In this document: positions 1 through 11,700 of the stretch, piece by piece
Layout of the letters: each line of letters begins with the position of its first letter
How positions within the stretch are numbered: position 1 is the stretch's first letter
Source of the DNA: Symsagittifera roscoffensis
Lineage: Eukaryota > Xenacoelomorpha > Acoela > Convolutidae
Direction: 5' to 3'
Assembly: GCF_963678635.1 (NCBI RefSeq)
Contig: NC_087071.1
Location: 42,980,153-43,044,152 of the forward strand
Length of the DNA stretch: 64,000 nt
Program-made: the position numbers and the translations under genes
Notes under the pieces: generated by a model
What the model saw: only the letters and a program-made list of their open reading frames with translations
Database searches by the model: none
Told to the model about the DNA's origin: nothing

Positions 1-274
1 ATAAAGTTAGAATTTTACATAATTTTTGAAAAAACCAAAAAGCCTTGCATTTTACCAATAAAATTCTGAGATTTGTCACCATCTTGAGAGAGTTTTTGGT
101 ACATTATTAAAAACTATCTATATTTATATGGTAAAAACTATATTTATATTCAATTTTTATATGAAAAAATATATGAGAAAAGCTGATCCGAGGGACTGAC
201 ATGATTCTCTGCAGAGCTAAAAAGGCGTCTTTTGAAAAATTTAGGTAATAAAAAAGTAATTCCATCAGAGAAAT

Positions 275-420
275 TGACGTCAACATTCATAAACTTCTAG
301 AATCTTCTAGTTTTTCGACTCTACGAAAGTCAATCCACATTAACTTACAGATATTTCTGAATCTTCTGAATTATCCAATAAAAACTTAACCAATCAGAAT
401 TCCAGAATTAACTCTAAGGT
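275..420. promoter_or_regulatory. CRE/HSE/CCAAT motif cluster, copy 1
   Basis: A palindromic cAMP-response element TGACGTCA lies at 275-282. A heat-shock-element pattern TTCnnGAAnnTTC lies at 295-307, with a further TTCnnGAA near 400. Forward CCAAT pentamers lie near 374 and 391. All recur in copy 2 although nearby bases have changed. They sit about 1.2 kb before the reading frame, far for a core promoter, so enhancer-like use is inference. Confidence 0.4.
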
Positions 421-1130
421 GATGAAATTAATGAAAAAGTTTGTGGATTCTACTCAACCTGCCAGTTTTTTAAATCTAAATAAAGACACTCAAGCAAGGT
501 TGAGATTAATAGGAATAATTTTCAAGGAAATGCTTCTTTTTCAAAAAACCTTTCATAATTAGTTTCAGGACAACGAAAACGTTTTAATCTACCAAACTCT
601 TGAAAAACCACTAAAGTCAAACAAGTGTTGCAAAGTTTTTGAATGAGTTCAGTTTTTTAGAAAATTTATTTCTTTTAGAAAATTTGAAGTTAATAAAAAA
701 GTCGTACGATAGTTTATCAAAATTTCTTTTTTTTCCGTACCCCACACCCAAATTTATAAAAACCCATCAAAATTCTTTTTTTCTTCATCTCTTTAGAGAT
801 TTTCGAAGCTCAAAACCCTGCTTGATCAAGAGATTTGCTTTGAAAAATTCATAATCTTTGAGCTATCCTGTCAATTTTACATCAAAATAAAGAACTTGAC
901 TATCTACTCAAAAATCTGCAGTTTCTCATTGATTACATACAAACAATTCAACTAACTCGATGAAAAAATTGCAATGATGTTTCTTTTTTATTTTCCTTTC
1001 TTTTGTTATTATATATCGGCAATTTTTCTTATTTTTACATCAAACAACTTTCGGTCATTTTTTTGCGATTAGTTTTGTGTATATATTTTTTTCTTTGGAA
1101 TTTTTAAGCCCTTAAAAGGTAAATTTTCCT

Positions 1131-1310
1131 CTGATTGGTTACGACAACTAGAACAAAAATGAACATTTTTGTGATCGGAAACGACAATGCCTAAAATGAA
1201 GCTTTGTTTCCGATTGGCCACGAATTTTATCCATGAATTCCATAAAAGGAAACTGAAATCTGATTGTACACGACTACAATCCAAATAAGGAAAATCTATT
1301 CTGATTGGTT
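1131..1310 (+). promoter_or_regulatory. Inverted CCAAT-box array, copy 1
   Basis: ATTGG (reverse CCAAT) occurs at 1134, 1213 and 1304, with a near match (ATTGT) near 1262, each within a similar context of the form nTGATTGGnnA. A pyrimidine-rich stretch and the reading frame starting near 1498 follow. Spaced CCAAT boxes upstream of a start are a known NF-Y promoter arrangement; promoter function here is inferred. Confidence 0.4.
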
Positions 1311-1497
1311 AAACCCACGCATTCTAGTTGAAGATAACCCTAACTTCTAACTAAAAATCATTTTTTCTTCAATTAAACTACCGTCAACTACCTCCTCTCT
1401 CAGCTCTAAATACCTTAATTTCAACTTATCTTCCGTCAGCTACCCACTCCCTCAGCTCTTTCTTGTTTTGACTTTTTCACTCAATTGGTTGCTTAAA

Positions 1498-1850
1498 ATG
1501 ATCTTCTCGGTCCAAAACGGCAACCTCAAGAATTCGGTAGAACTTTCGCCTGATTTAGTACAAAATCAAGTGCGAGAAACAGTATCTGGAGTTTTTCTAG
1601 CATGAATGGACGTCCCAATCCAAGTCTGGCACATGGTGGAAGTGATGAGAAAAGGATTTCATCGAACATCATATAATCCAAGCACCCATCAGCAGGATCA
1701 GATGAAAACCCCATCGCAATAGATGAAGATGAGGGTTTGTCAGAAATAATGACACCTCCAGCTGTAAAACAACCACTACAACCTCGTCCAGCTCTGCGTT
1801 CTAAAGAGTACCTCCAGAACTCTCGACAGCTCTTTCATTGAATATTTTTT
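1498..1850 (+). pseudogene. Short unknown reading frame, copy 1 (broken)
   Basis: This is the counterpart of the frame at 4861-5329. Here an ATG at 1498 opens MIFSVQNGN and continues with SPDLVQ-QVRETVSG, the same sequence as copy 2. An in-frame stop follows near 1602. Relative to copy 2, about 130 bp are missing after the codons for YNPSTH (near 1688), which removes the acidic FPWEE segment. The tail with TPPAV-QPLQPR is still readable but carries a short insertion. The shared ATGATCTTC context suggests this was the original start, now TTG in copy 2. I do not recognise the family. It is probably a dead copy. Confidence 0.5.
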
Positions 1851-2040
1851 CGTAAATTATTGTTGTTTGGTATTAATTTTGTTCTTTGTAATTAACTAAT
1901 TTGTCCAATTTCAATTTAATTATGTGATTAGATGACAAGTTAAGGTTAAATCATTGAAAAACAATTAAAACTTAATTTAGTGCTCCGAATTTGCACACAT
2001 GTTAAGAATCTTGATTACTTTCGCACACACAATAAGAAAA

Positions 2041-3230
2041 ACACTAGACCCTTGAAGAAAAATTGAAACACTTTTCGCAATTTGTCGATAAAATTGAAAC
2101 ACTTTTCGCATCTTGTCAAAAAAATTGAAACACTTTTGGCATTTTGTCAAAAAAAGTGAAACACTTTTCAAATTTTGTTCAAAGAAGCGAAACACTTTTC
2201 CCACTTGTAGGACAAAAATGAAACACTTTCCACATGCGCTTAAAAAATTGAAACACTTTTCACATGCGTTTAAAAAAATTGAAATACCTTTCACACCTTG
2301 CACATTTTTCACATCTCACACACTTTTAGCACCTCGTAGAAAAATTTTAAATTTTTTCGCTTTTTATTGAAAAAATTGAAACAATTTTTGCATCTTGTCA
2401 AAAAAATTGAAACACTTTTTGCATTTTGTCGAAAAAGTTTAAACACTTTCCGCATCTTGTCAAAAAGTGAAACACTTTTCACATTTTGTTCAAAAAAAGC
2501 GAAACACTTTTCGCACTTGTAGAAAAAAGTGAAACACTTTTCACATACGCTTGAAAAAATTGAAACAATTTTCACATCTTGCTATAAAACTTGAAACAAT
2601 TTCCGAACTCTATTGAAACAAGTGAAACAAATTTTGCAAGTTGTCAGAAAAAGTGAAACACTTTTCGCGTTATAAAGAAAAAATTGAAAAACGTTTAGCA
2701 CCTTGCCGAAGTGAATCATTACAACTTTTCTCGCACAGTTAATTACTAGTCTTTATTCATACCTTACACACTTTTCACATCTCACACTTTTTTGGCACCT
2801 TGTACGAAAAAATCAAACCTTTTTTGCATTTTATCGAAAAAAGTTAACACTTTTCGCATCTTGTCAAAAAAATTGAAACATTTTTCGCATTTTATCGAAA
2901 AAATTGAAAAATTTTTCGCATCTTGTCAAAAAAATGTAAATTTTTTCCCATTTTGTTCAAAAAAGCTAAACATTTTTCACACGTGTAGAAAAAAAGAGAA
3001 ACATTTTTCACATACGCTTGAAAAAATTGAAACACTTTTCATATCTTGCTATAAAATTTGAAACAATTTTCGTATGCTGTTAAGAAAAGTGAAACAAAAT
3101 TTGCAAGTTGTCAGAAAAAAAGAAACACTTTTCGCTTTATAAAGGAAAAATTGAAAAACTTTTAGCATCTTGCCGAAATACATCATTACAATTTTTCTCG
3201 CACGGTTAAATACAAGTCTTTATGAAATTT
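2041..3230. repeat. 31-bp minisatellite array, copy 1
   Basis: About 35 degenerate units of roughly 31 bp, with the core TTGAAACACTTTTCGCAT followed by CTTGTC or a variant and an A-run. Unit variants (ending CTTGTC, TTTGTC, TTGTTC, CTTGTAG, TGCGCTT) recur in the same order about three times, so there is a higher-order period of roughly 300-450 bp. Both strands stay open over long stretches because the repeat lacks stops in several frames; these frames are not genes. Confidence 0.9.
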
Positions 3231-3414
3231 TTGTTCAAAATTTAATCCTCTAGAAAACAATTTTTTTTGCATGTCTGTTGATCAGAAACAATAGAAAACC
3301 ATTTCATTAACATAGGGAGTTGCGATGAAAGTCATCAATAGAGAAGTTTTCTAAGCAATAAGTCAACTTGCTCTTTACATTATAACTTTGCATTTTTTGC
3401 CTTATCATTCAATA
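3231..3414. other. Junction between tandem units
   Basis: AT-rich sequence linking the end of the minisatellite to the start of copy 2. I see no gene or element end in it. Confidence 0.5.
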
Positions 3415-3681
3415 AATAAAGTTAGAATTTTACATAATTTTTGAAAAAACCAAAAAGCCTTGCATTTTACCAATAAAATTCTGAGATTTCTCAGCATCTT
3501 GAGAGAGTTTTTGGTACATTATTAAAAACTATCTATATTTATATGGTAAAAACTATATTTATATTCAAAGAAAAAAAATATGAAAAAAGCTGATCCGAGG
3601 GACTGACATGATTCTCTGCAGAGCTAAAAAGGCGTCTTTTGAAATATTTAGGTACTAAAAAAGTAATTCCATCAGAGAAAT

Positions 3682-3830
3682 TGACGTCAACATTCATAAA
3701 CTTCTAGAATCTTCTAGTTTTTTGACTCTACGAAAGTCAATCCACATTAACTTCCAGATATTTCTGAATCTTCTGAATTCTCGAATAAAAATTTAACCAA
3801 TCAGAATTCCAGAATTAACTCTAAGGTGAT
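3682..3830. promoter_or_regulatory. CRE/HSE/CCAAT motif cluster, copy 2
   Basis: TGACGTCA at 3682-3689 and TTCnnGAAnnTTC at 3702-3714 are kept exactly as in copy 1. One of the two forward CCAAT pentamers has changed and the other remains near 3805. The retained CRE and HSE support, without proving, a regulatory role. Confidence 0.4.
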
Positions 3831-4493
3831 GAGATTGATGAAAAAGTTTGTGGATTCTACTCAACCTGCCAGTTTTTCAAATCTAAATAAAGACACTCAA
3901 GCAAGGTTGTGATTAATAGGAATAATTTTCAAGGAAATGCTTCCTTTTCAAAAAACCTTTCATAATTAGTTTCAGGACAACGAAAAAGTTTTAATCTACA
4001 AAACTCTTTAGAAACCACTAAAGTCAAACAAGTGTTGCAAAATTTTTTAAAAAGTTAATAAAAAAAGATGTACGATAATTTATCAAAATTTCTTTTTATT
4101 CCGTACCCCACACCCAAATTTTTAAAATCCCATCAAAATTCTTTATTCCTTCATTTCTTTAGAGATTTTCAAAGCTCAAAACCCTGGTTGATCAAGAGAT
4201 TTGCTTTGAAAAATTCATAATCTTTGAGCTATCCTGTCAATTTTACATCAAAATAAAGAACTTGACTATCTACTCAAAAATCCGCAGTTTCTCATTGATT
4301 ACATACAAACAATTCAACTAACTCGATGAAAAACTTGCAGAGATGTTTATTTTTTGTTCTTCTTTCTTTTGTTACTTATGTCGGCAATTTTTCTTATTTT
4401 TACATCAAACAACTTTCGGTCATTTTTTTGCGATTAGTTTTGTGTATATACTTTTTTTTGGAATTTTTAAGCCATTAAAAGGTAACTTTTCCT

Positions 4494-4673
4494 CTGATTG
4501 GATACGACAACTAGAAAAAAAATGAACATTTTTGTGATCGGAAACGACAATGCCTAAAATGAAGCTTTGTTTCCGATTGGCCACGAATTTTATCCATGAA
4601 TTCCATAAAAGGAAACTGAAATCTGATTGTACACGACTACAATCCAAATAAGGAAAATCAATTCTGATTGGTT
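4494..4673 (+). promoter_or_regulatory. Inverted CCAAT-box array, copy 2
   Basis: ATTGG at 4497, 4576 and 4667 with the same spacing as in copy 1. It lies about 190-370 bp before the reading frame of copy 2. Confidence 0.4.
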
Positions 4674-4860
4674 AAACCCACGCATTCTAGTTGAAGATAA
4701 CCCTAACTCCTAACTAAAAATCATTTTGTTTTCAATTAAACTACCGTCAACTACCTCCTCTCTCAGCTCCAAATACCTTAATTTCAACTTATCTTCCGTC
4801 AGCTACCCACTCCCTCAGCTCTTTCTTGTTTTGACTTTTTCACTCAATTTATTGCTTAAA

Positions 4861-5329
4861 TTGATCTTCTCAGTCCAAAACAGCAACCTCATGTACTCGG
4901 TAGATTTTTCGCCTGATCTAGTACAAACTCAAGTGCGAGAAACAGTCTCTGGAACTTTTCTGGCACAAATGGACGTCCCAATCCAAGTCTGGCACATGGT
5001 GGAAGTGATGCGAAAAGGATTTCAACGAACATCATATAATCCAAGCACCCATCACAGAAAACCAACTTGGAACCTTGCAAATGATGGAAGAAGTGCCTGC
5101 ACATGTGGTAATGAACTACCCCGAGATTCCTGATTCAAGATTTGTGGCTCAACCAGTCGACGACTTCCTCTTTCCTTGGGAGGAAGCAGGATTAGCCAAA
5201 AACCCCATCACAATAGATAATGATGAGGTTTTCTCAGAAACAATGACACCTCCAGCTGTACAACAACCACTACAACCTCGTCCACCTCCAGAACTCTCGA
5301 CAGCTCTTTCATTGAACATTTTTTCGTAA
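4861..5329 (+). pseudogene. Short unknown Pro-rich acidic protein frame, copy 2
   Basis: Two adjacent frames together look like one small protein. The first (to about 5053) reads from LIFSVQNSNLMYSVDFSPDLVQ through VWHMVEVMRKGFQRTSYNPSTH. The second (5051-5329) reads ITENQLGTLQMMEEVP through FLFPWEEAGLAKNP to QPLQPRPPPELSTALSLNIFS and a stop. The change of frame near 5050 could be an indel, or a small intron that I cannot place. The position matching the copy 1 ATG is TTG here; the next ATG is at 4891. No domain is recognised. The tail is proline-rich with an acidic aromatic patch (FPWEE). Conserved upstream motifs suggest a real amplified gene, but both copies in the window look damaged. Confidence 0.45.
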
Positions 5330-5529
5330 ATAATTATTGTTTGGTATTAACTTCGTTCTTTGTAATTAACTATTGTGTTCAATTTGTTTTCAATTATGAG
5401 AAAAGAAGAGAAGATAATCATTGAAAAACAATCAGAACTTAATTTAGTGCTCCAAATTTGCACACGTTAAGAATCTTGATTAATTTTTGCACACACAATA
5501 AGAAAAACACTAGAAAAATTGTACACTAG

Positions 5530-5865
5530 TAAAAAAACTACCTAATGGTTTCTGCATCTTGTCAAAAAAACTCACACACTTTTAGCATCTTGTAGAAAAA
5601 TTGAAACACTTTTCGCATCTTGTCAAAAAATTGAAACACTTTTCGCATTTTGTCGAAAAAATTGAAATACTTTTCATATTTTTTTCAAAAAAGCGAAACA
5701 CTTTTCGCACTTGTAGGAAAAAAATGAAACACTTTTCACATGCGCTTAAAAAAATTGAAACACTTTTCACACATTGCACATTTTTCACACCTCACACACT
5801 TTTTGCACCTTGTAGAAAAAAATTGAAACACTTTTGGCATTTTGTCGAAAAAAGTAAAAACTATT
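5530..5865. repeat. 31-bp minisatellite array, copy 2
   Basis: About 11 units of the same 31-bp family as 2041-3230, with the same order of unit variants. It adjoins unique sequence on the right. Confidence 0.85.
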
Positions 5866-5869
5866 AGTT

Positions 5870-6555
5870 CGATTGTCGAACTCAAATTGTATGTTATTCT
5901 CCTTCCAAACTAAATGGTTTTCTTCACTCGTGCTTGGTGACATCTAACTTTCCTAGGTCCTCTTTATTCGTATTGTATCTTTGCATTTTTTTGCTGTGTC
6001 GACCGTTGTGCTTGTCAATGTTTCAGTTGTTGGTTATTTTGAAAAGCTGTTTATAGCCCTTAAGGTATTTGCTTCCTTCTCTTATTCATCTCGAATTAGC
6101 CCCGGAAAATGTAACTGTACCTGTACAATGGTTTCTTCTACCATTTTCTCGGTGGATAAGGAAGTCACATTTAAATTTCCTAGGTCCTCATGATTCATAA
6201 TCTATCTTTGCATAAGTTTATTTTGCTGTGTCACATATTCTCAAACGGTGTCTCATTTTGTAAAATTAAGGTCCGTACGATCACTTTTTGGCACCCTAAT
6301 CCTGATGGAGTGCATTGAAGATTTGTATATCTGTAAAAAGTCGATGTCCCAAAATTTCCAGCAATTTTTGCCTCAATAACGGTGAATCGGTCTTCATCTG
6401 TCCTTGTGCCCTGAGTCTTTATTTTCCTTGACGCAATTTTGGTATCGATAGGTAACATCAGCCGAGAAGTGTTGGTTTTTGGACTCGTTTTTTTTCCGTT
6501 TTGAAGGGTGTCAAATCCTTTTTTTCATTTTGTACTTTTGACTGTGCTACTTTTG
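5870..6555. other. AT-rich stretch with an imperfect direct repeat
   Basis: The segment 5940-6001 (TTTCCTAGGTCCTC, then TATCTTTGCAT and GCTGTGTC) recurs at 6164-6232, about 225 bp later. A minus-strand frame at 6231-6458 is short and unrecognised. No gene is supported. Confidence 0.4.
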
Positions 6556-7380
6556 TGTCAATAATTGTCTCTGTCTACGCACTGATATTCTTCAACTTCC
6601 AATCAGTCTCTAACAATTTCTTTTAGGCTAATTTCTGATTAATGGTCTTTTAGTATGCCAAGTGGTTTGAAAAGTGTTTTTAGTTTCCTCTCTTGATCGA
6701 ATGAGTTATTTCCACCGTTCTCAAAAAAATTGATACTTTTTCCTGTTTTAGAGCCCCGTTTATGTAACCTGGTAGAGTTTCATTGCCAACTATTTTGCTC
6801 GAGCTCAATCCTTTTAACCTTGCTTAATAATTACTTTTCTTGTTTTCTTTTGTGAAATTCTACAAAAGTTTCTGCCATAATTGGTAATTTGTCGTTTTTT
6901 TCCTGTTGGATTTTCGTTTCCAATTACTTTACCGTCTATAAATGACAAACAAATACTTTTCTTGTTTTGAATCGTTCCTCTGTTCATTTTTCTGTGGAAG
7001 TTATTCTCATTGTGAAAATTCAGCATCAGTTGCCTAGAAAGCTTTCAGGACTGAAAAAATTTGCTTATCTCAAGTCAATCAACAACTTGGCGCTTTAATC
7101 CTATAGATTAATTCGTTTAAAACAGCACTGTTTAAACTTTTGAGCTTTGAAATATACGCAGAAATTTTTGCAATTAGAAATGGTTCATAGTATTTGTTTG
7201 TTAATTGTGCCGAGTAGACTGGATTTCTTGATATACAGTCAATTATTCCAAATTTGATACTCTCAAACGTTGGGATGCCTACATTTATTGTAAGTAACAT
7301 AACAGATCTGTTTAGTCTTGACTTTACCACCTATGCTTTTTTAGAGAGCTCGAATTGGCCCGGTTGGTTGGTAATTATTG
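6556..7380. repeat. Tandem duplication in decayed element, left copy
   Basis: Starts at the motif AATTGTCTCTGTCTACGCAC, which recurs at 7417, and runs to about 7380. The minus strand carries a related open stretch in each copy (7079-7330 here) with a shared end, NELIYRIKAP. The protein is not recognised. By position it would be downstream of the gypsy gag relic at 10.3-11.7 kb. Confidence 0.75.
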
Positions 7381-7416
7381 TGAATACTTTTTAAAAGTAG
7401 CAAAAATTGTCTCTTT

Positions 7417-8420
7417 TGTAGCAATAATTGTCTCTGTCTGCGCACTGATTTTCTTCAACTTCCAATCAATTGCTGACAATTTCTTCTAGACTACTTTCTG
7501 ATTTGTGGTCTTTACTATGCCAGGATCAAATACTAATTTCTGGCTTGGTCTGGGCTCTGTTGGCTTGGTCTGGACTTTTCTTTGTCCACGTTTTTGTTTT
7601 TTGTTTAATAGCTTTCCTTCTCCAATCCTTTGTTCACAGTTTTTTGCAGTAAAATTTTCATCTGGTTTCGAACGGTAATCAATATTGTGTGCTCTTTTTT
7701 GCTGTTTCGTGGTTTGAAAAGTGTTTTTAGTTTCCTCTCTTGATCGAATGAGTTATTTCCCCCGTTCTCAAAAAAATCGATTCTTTTTCCTGTTTTGTAG
7801 CCCTGTTTGCGTAACCTGGTAGAGTTTCATTGCCAACTCTTTTGCTCGGGCTCAACCCTTTTGACATTGCATAATTACTTCTCTTGTTTTCCTTTGTGAA
7901 ATTCTACAAAAAATTCTGCCATAATTGGTCATTTTTTCGTTTTTTTTTCCTGTTGGATTTTCGTTTCTAATTACTTTACCGTCTATAAATGGCAGACCAA
8001 TATTTCTCTTGTTTTGAATCGTTCATCTGTTCATTTTTCGGTGGAAATTTTTCTCATTGTGAAAATTCAGCATCAGTTGCCTAGTTAAGCGTTATGGACC
8101 GAACCAATTTGCTTATCTCATGTCAATCAACAATTTGGCGCTTTAATCCTATAGATTAATTCGTTTAAAACAGCACTGTTTAAAATTTTGAGCTTTGAAG
8201 AACTCGCAGCAACATATGCAATTAGAAATGGTTCATAGTGTTTGTTTGTTATTTGGGCCGGGTTGACTGGATTTATTGATATACAGTCAATTAATCCAAA
8301 TTTGATACTCTCAAACTTTGGGATGTCTACAATTAATGTTAATAACATAACAGTCTTGATTGTACCACTTATGATTTTTTAGAGAGTTCGAAGAGAGTTT
8401 TAGAGAGTTGGTAATTATTT
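7417..8420. repeat. Tandem duplication in decayed element, right copy
   Basis: Second copy of 6556-7380. It is about 185 bp longer because of extra sequence at about 7525-7707 that the left copy lacks. Divergence between copies is roughly 10 per cent by eye, so the duplication is not recent. Confidence 0.75.
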
Positions 8421-10300
8421 TAAACACTTAAAAAAAAGTATTATTTGAATTAATCCCACCGACTAAACTACTCCTAAAACAAAAACTCTATTTCAATGAT
8501 AAAGAATTCTTACTTGTTCGATTATGAGAGTCTTGACGCTGACAAAAATGTTACCCAAACTTCTACAAAGTTTTGCTGCAGGGCTGCCACTAACCCACTT
8601 TTTCAGCAGTCGCATACGAATTTCGATTCCAATTTTTTGTTAAAAAGCTTAATTTTTGTGATGTCTCATTCGATGTTTTCTAAATTTTTTCTTGAAAGTT
8701 TTTTCATACATGTTTCCACTTGGCATGTTTTTTTCCTAATTTTCAATATTGGTCGGAGTGGTGCTGTTTGGGCGGCTAAGTTGCAGGATACTTCAAAATG
8801 AAAGTATAGAACTTCTTCGAACATACTTTCTGGATCAAATTTGGAACAAAATTCGTGAAGAAATGATCCTATAATTATTTTTACATTTTTTTCTGTTTAC
8901 TTTTTAGGCGTTTTGAGATTTTCGACAATCTCTAAATTTTTATCAGAGGTCTGGTCTCTTTGGCATTTTTCTGAACCCTAATCACATCCTTAGCTTGCAT
9001 GCAAACTGCCTTGCGATTGTGATTTCACAAAGTTTTTTGTTTCCAGTGCCAATGTTTTTTTTTGTTGATCTATGTTTTTCCTTACGTTCTGATTTATGTC
9101 GCAAAAAAATCTTGATATTATTTTGCAGTTTGTTAGAGTAAAGTCGAGTGCTTTTTAAATTTTGACTATCATACTTGTTAACCCACAAAATCATTTATTC
9201 GATAAGTGTTGTTCTGTAGCTTTTTCTCTTGCCAAATTGAAATCAGGCTGTTTTTCCTGTTGTTCAGTGCTACGTGTGTCCATGCATCTCCCAGATTCAG
9301 GGTTGGGAATTTTTTATCCAGAACTTGAAATATTGATTGTTTGTGCGATACTGTTTAATAGTAGTAGTACAATGTTTGCCGTTTTTGCGTTTGCCTTTGT
9401 GTAATTTTTTGTTGACTTTTGTTCAAAGTCTGTTTGTTAAATTTTTATAGATTGTTTTTTTTTGTAGGTTGCTTTCCTATTGTGATTACTATTGGGATTG
9501 TAAATTTTTTATCGCTACATTTTTCTAGCTTTCTGACAATTTCTTATAGTTTTTTGGGAATTGATGTCTTTCAAAGTATTGATTTCTTTATTATTCTTTC
9601 TTGGAATGAATGGAGATTCTTCGCCCTTTTTGTTCCATCGATTTGCAGTTTTCTGCAATTTAGTTTTTTAACCTATGGTTTTTTATCTTCCGCATTTTGT
9701 GCATATTTGAAGCTGCTTTCCACCTACCCAGTTTTTAGTAGATGGGTCAGAGCTGTTCGTTAGGTTAAGTTTAATTTTGAGTACGATTTGTTTTTTTGGT
9801 TTTTCTTATTGTAGCCTTATCCCACTGTTTCGTAGATTATTTCGTCCTACGATACTCCGTCTGCACCCATTCATTACAATTATTGGTGCTGATTAGGCTT
9901 TCATACTTCTGACTCGATGATTAAGAGTAACCTGCCCATTGGTTCGAAGTAAAGACTCGAATTTGTAACAGGCCAAGTTAAATGCTGCATCTTCGGAGAG
10001 TGTTCCCAAATTAAATTTTTCATATTTACTGCCTCGTATGCATTCAGTGATGACATTGGTTTTCCGGAATCTTTTATTGCTGTTGTACGTTGTCTTCAGC
10101 TTATCTATATGTCTATTAAACAATCCTCTTCATTTTCCGCCAGTTTTTCTGTTTCGATCTCATCTGGGATTGCCACTACAGTGTAACTTTTTTGTTCGAG
10201 CGTTTCCAGTTCGTTTGCAGATGCAAAGCAGGAGAATTTGTGTATAGTTTACCCTTGTGTGATTTTGATGTGTTTCAATTGTTCCCTCGCCTTGATGATT
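8420..10300 (-). other. Decayed sequence, minus-strand coding flavour
   Basis: Open minus-strand stretches (8982-9194, 9893-10123) are Lys/Asn-rich and lie in line with the gag relic at higher coordinates, so they are probably the worn continuation of the same element. I cannot match them to protease or RT. Plus-strand frames at 9162-9763 are Phe/Ser-rich reverse-strand shadows. Confidence 0.3.
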
Positions 10301-11700
10301 TAATTAAATCACATTTGTTGTTCTAAAAACTTTCTGGAAATTTACCCTTCATTTTGAGCAAAACTTGTTTTTGCTGGGCATTGCTGAAGATGACTAGTCG
10401 AGAATTTCTGACCACATTTGTAACTTGTTTTTTTTTGCCGTTGGCTCTGTCGATTGATCCCGTTGATTTTTACTTTGGAAATTTAATGTAATTCCTCCTC
10501 CTCTTCCTCTGCGAGTGACATTTTTTTCTTTAGGTTCATGAGTGCAATTGATCATTGTTGTTCCGAACATTGAAAATAGGGAGGAACTTTGTATCAATGT
10601 GTGTATTTCTCCACAGACTGGGTTGAGTAATATATCATGTAAATTTTTTCTTTCTGTGATTCAAACGACAAAAAAACTTTCCAAAAACCCTATGTTCAGA
10701 AAAACCATTTAAAAAATTTTGATTTTTCGACCAATTTCGAGCAAGTAAAGCGATCGAGTAACGTTCGTTTGAACTTAAATCACCATTTTAGGCTAAAAAT
10801 TGACAACTTTCGGGAAAAATCTTCAGTTTTGAATGCCTCATCTAGTTTCTCTTGAAAATATTTGAAACTTTAAGTTTCCAAAACAAGATTTTTTAAATTT
10901 AATTTTCGTTTTGATTCTTTTGAAGACAAGTGTAGTCGTTTATGAAAACAAATGTAGTAAGTCCTACGCGTTTGTATAGAGATCTATAAACACACAACGT
11001 ACGAGCAAAAACACTAACTTGAAAAAGAAACATCTGAGAAAGTGGTCGGAACATTCTGTGCTACTTGGACAGCAACCGGCTGGCCTTGTTTCACACTGAA
11101 TAAGTATCCCAGTGAGTCAGCAAGTCATTGACTCTGTTGCTTTTTTGTCCTCTTGGTCAAACTTCTGTTTCGCTCCTAGTAGCGTAATCACATGCCTTTT
11201 GGGGTTATCTGTTTTCTGCTTAAAGTTATTCTGTTATTTTCTTGTTTGACAAGTGAGCTGTGATCATGTCACGTATCCATTCGTTTTCTTAATTTTCATC
11301 TTTGCTTTTGATGCCAGCTCGACCAATTTCGAATAGAAATGTTTCAAGGACTCATTTTCTTTGCACTTTGCACATGAAGTTATTTTAATCGAATGTAATT
11401 TTTTTCTTTGTCACAAAACCATTCTCCTCTAATTCATTCCAGCCGTTTTTGGTCAACAGTGTCTTGATGTTGATGTTGCGTCGACTTTGACTGAACTGTT
11501 TTTTTTGCTTCTCACCCTAGGCTTAAAAAACCGAGCCTTTTGCTTTTGCGGTTTCATCACCGCATGGTGTTGTTACACCCAGTACACCTTTGTTTTCACA
11601 TCTTAATGCGCCGCTTTCGGGTTTCAAACTCTTTTCCTGATTTCGATGTTCTCTATCTTTCTTCAAGGTTAAGGTTTCCTGCGTTATCTTTTTCTCAAAA
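10300..11700 (-). mobile_element. Gypsy-like gag fossil with zinc knuckle
   Basis: Minus-strand translation in several frames shows a gypsy gag signature: an Arg/Asp helix of the type ENEWIRDMITAHLSNKKIT near 11220-11300, then a double zinc-knuckle segment (CGQKFSTSHLQQCPAK and a following knuckle) at about 10325-10435. The family is Ty3/gypsy of the type with paired knuckles in gag, as in the element at 12744. It is badly broken, with many breaks, and old. Neither LTR could be identified, so the ends are approximate. Confidence 0.6.

Larger units (their letters stand above)
1..3414. repeat. Tandem 3.4-kb unit, copy 1
   Basis: The first bases of the window recur almost unchanged from 3415, and the likeness continues in the same order to about 5868. 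The unit therefore stands in tandem. Order inside it: AT-rich sequence, a CRE/HSE/CCAAT cluster, an inverted-CCAAT array, a pyrimidine-rich leader, a short reading frame, and a minisatellite. Non-satellite parts of the two copies differ by scattered substitutions and small indels. The array is much longer here than in copy 2. The left end is cut by the window, so more copies may lie upstream. I found no transposon ends or known transposon protein in it; it may be a tandemly amplified gene unit. Confidence 0.85.
3415..5868. repeat. Tandem 3.4-kb unit, copy 2
   Basis: Second copy of the unit starting at 1, in the same orientation and order. The offset grows from 3414 to about 3468 bp along the unit through small indels. 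Its minisatellite is only about 340 bp long, so most of the length difference lies in the array. The copy ends where the array passes into unrelated sequence near 5868. Confidence 0.85.

Noticed and set aside
2113-3061. Open frames on both strands inside the minisatellite
   Set aside because: They arise from repeat units without stops; composition is the unit translated over and over.
2041-3230. Regular repeats that could suggest a CRISPR array
   Set aside because: Units are adjacent and degenerate with no unique spacers, and the context is eukaryotic. It is a minisatellite.
4343-4525. Hydrophobic 60-codon frame in tandem copy 2
   Set aside because: It is not kept open in copy 1 and comes from T-rich sequence overlapping the CCAAT array.
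9162-9763. Plus-strand hydrophobic, Phe-rich frames
   Set aside because: T-rich sequence gives Phe/Ser/Leu runs by composition; the strand with coding flavour here is the minus strand.
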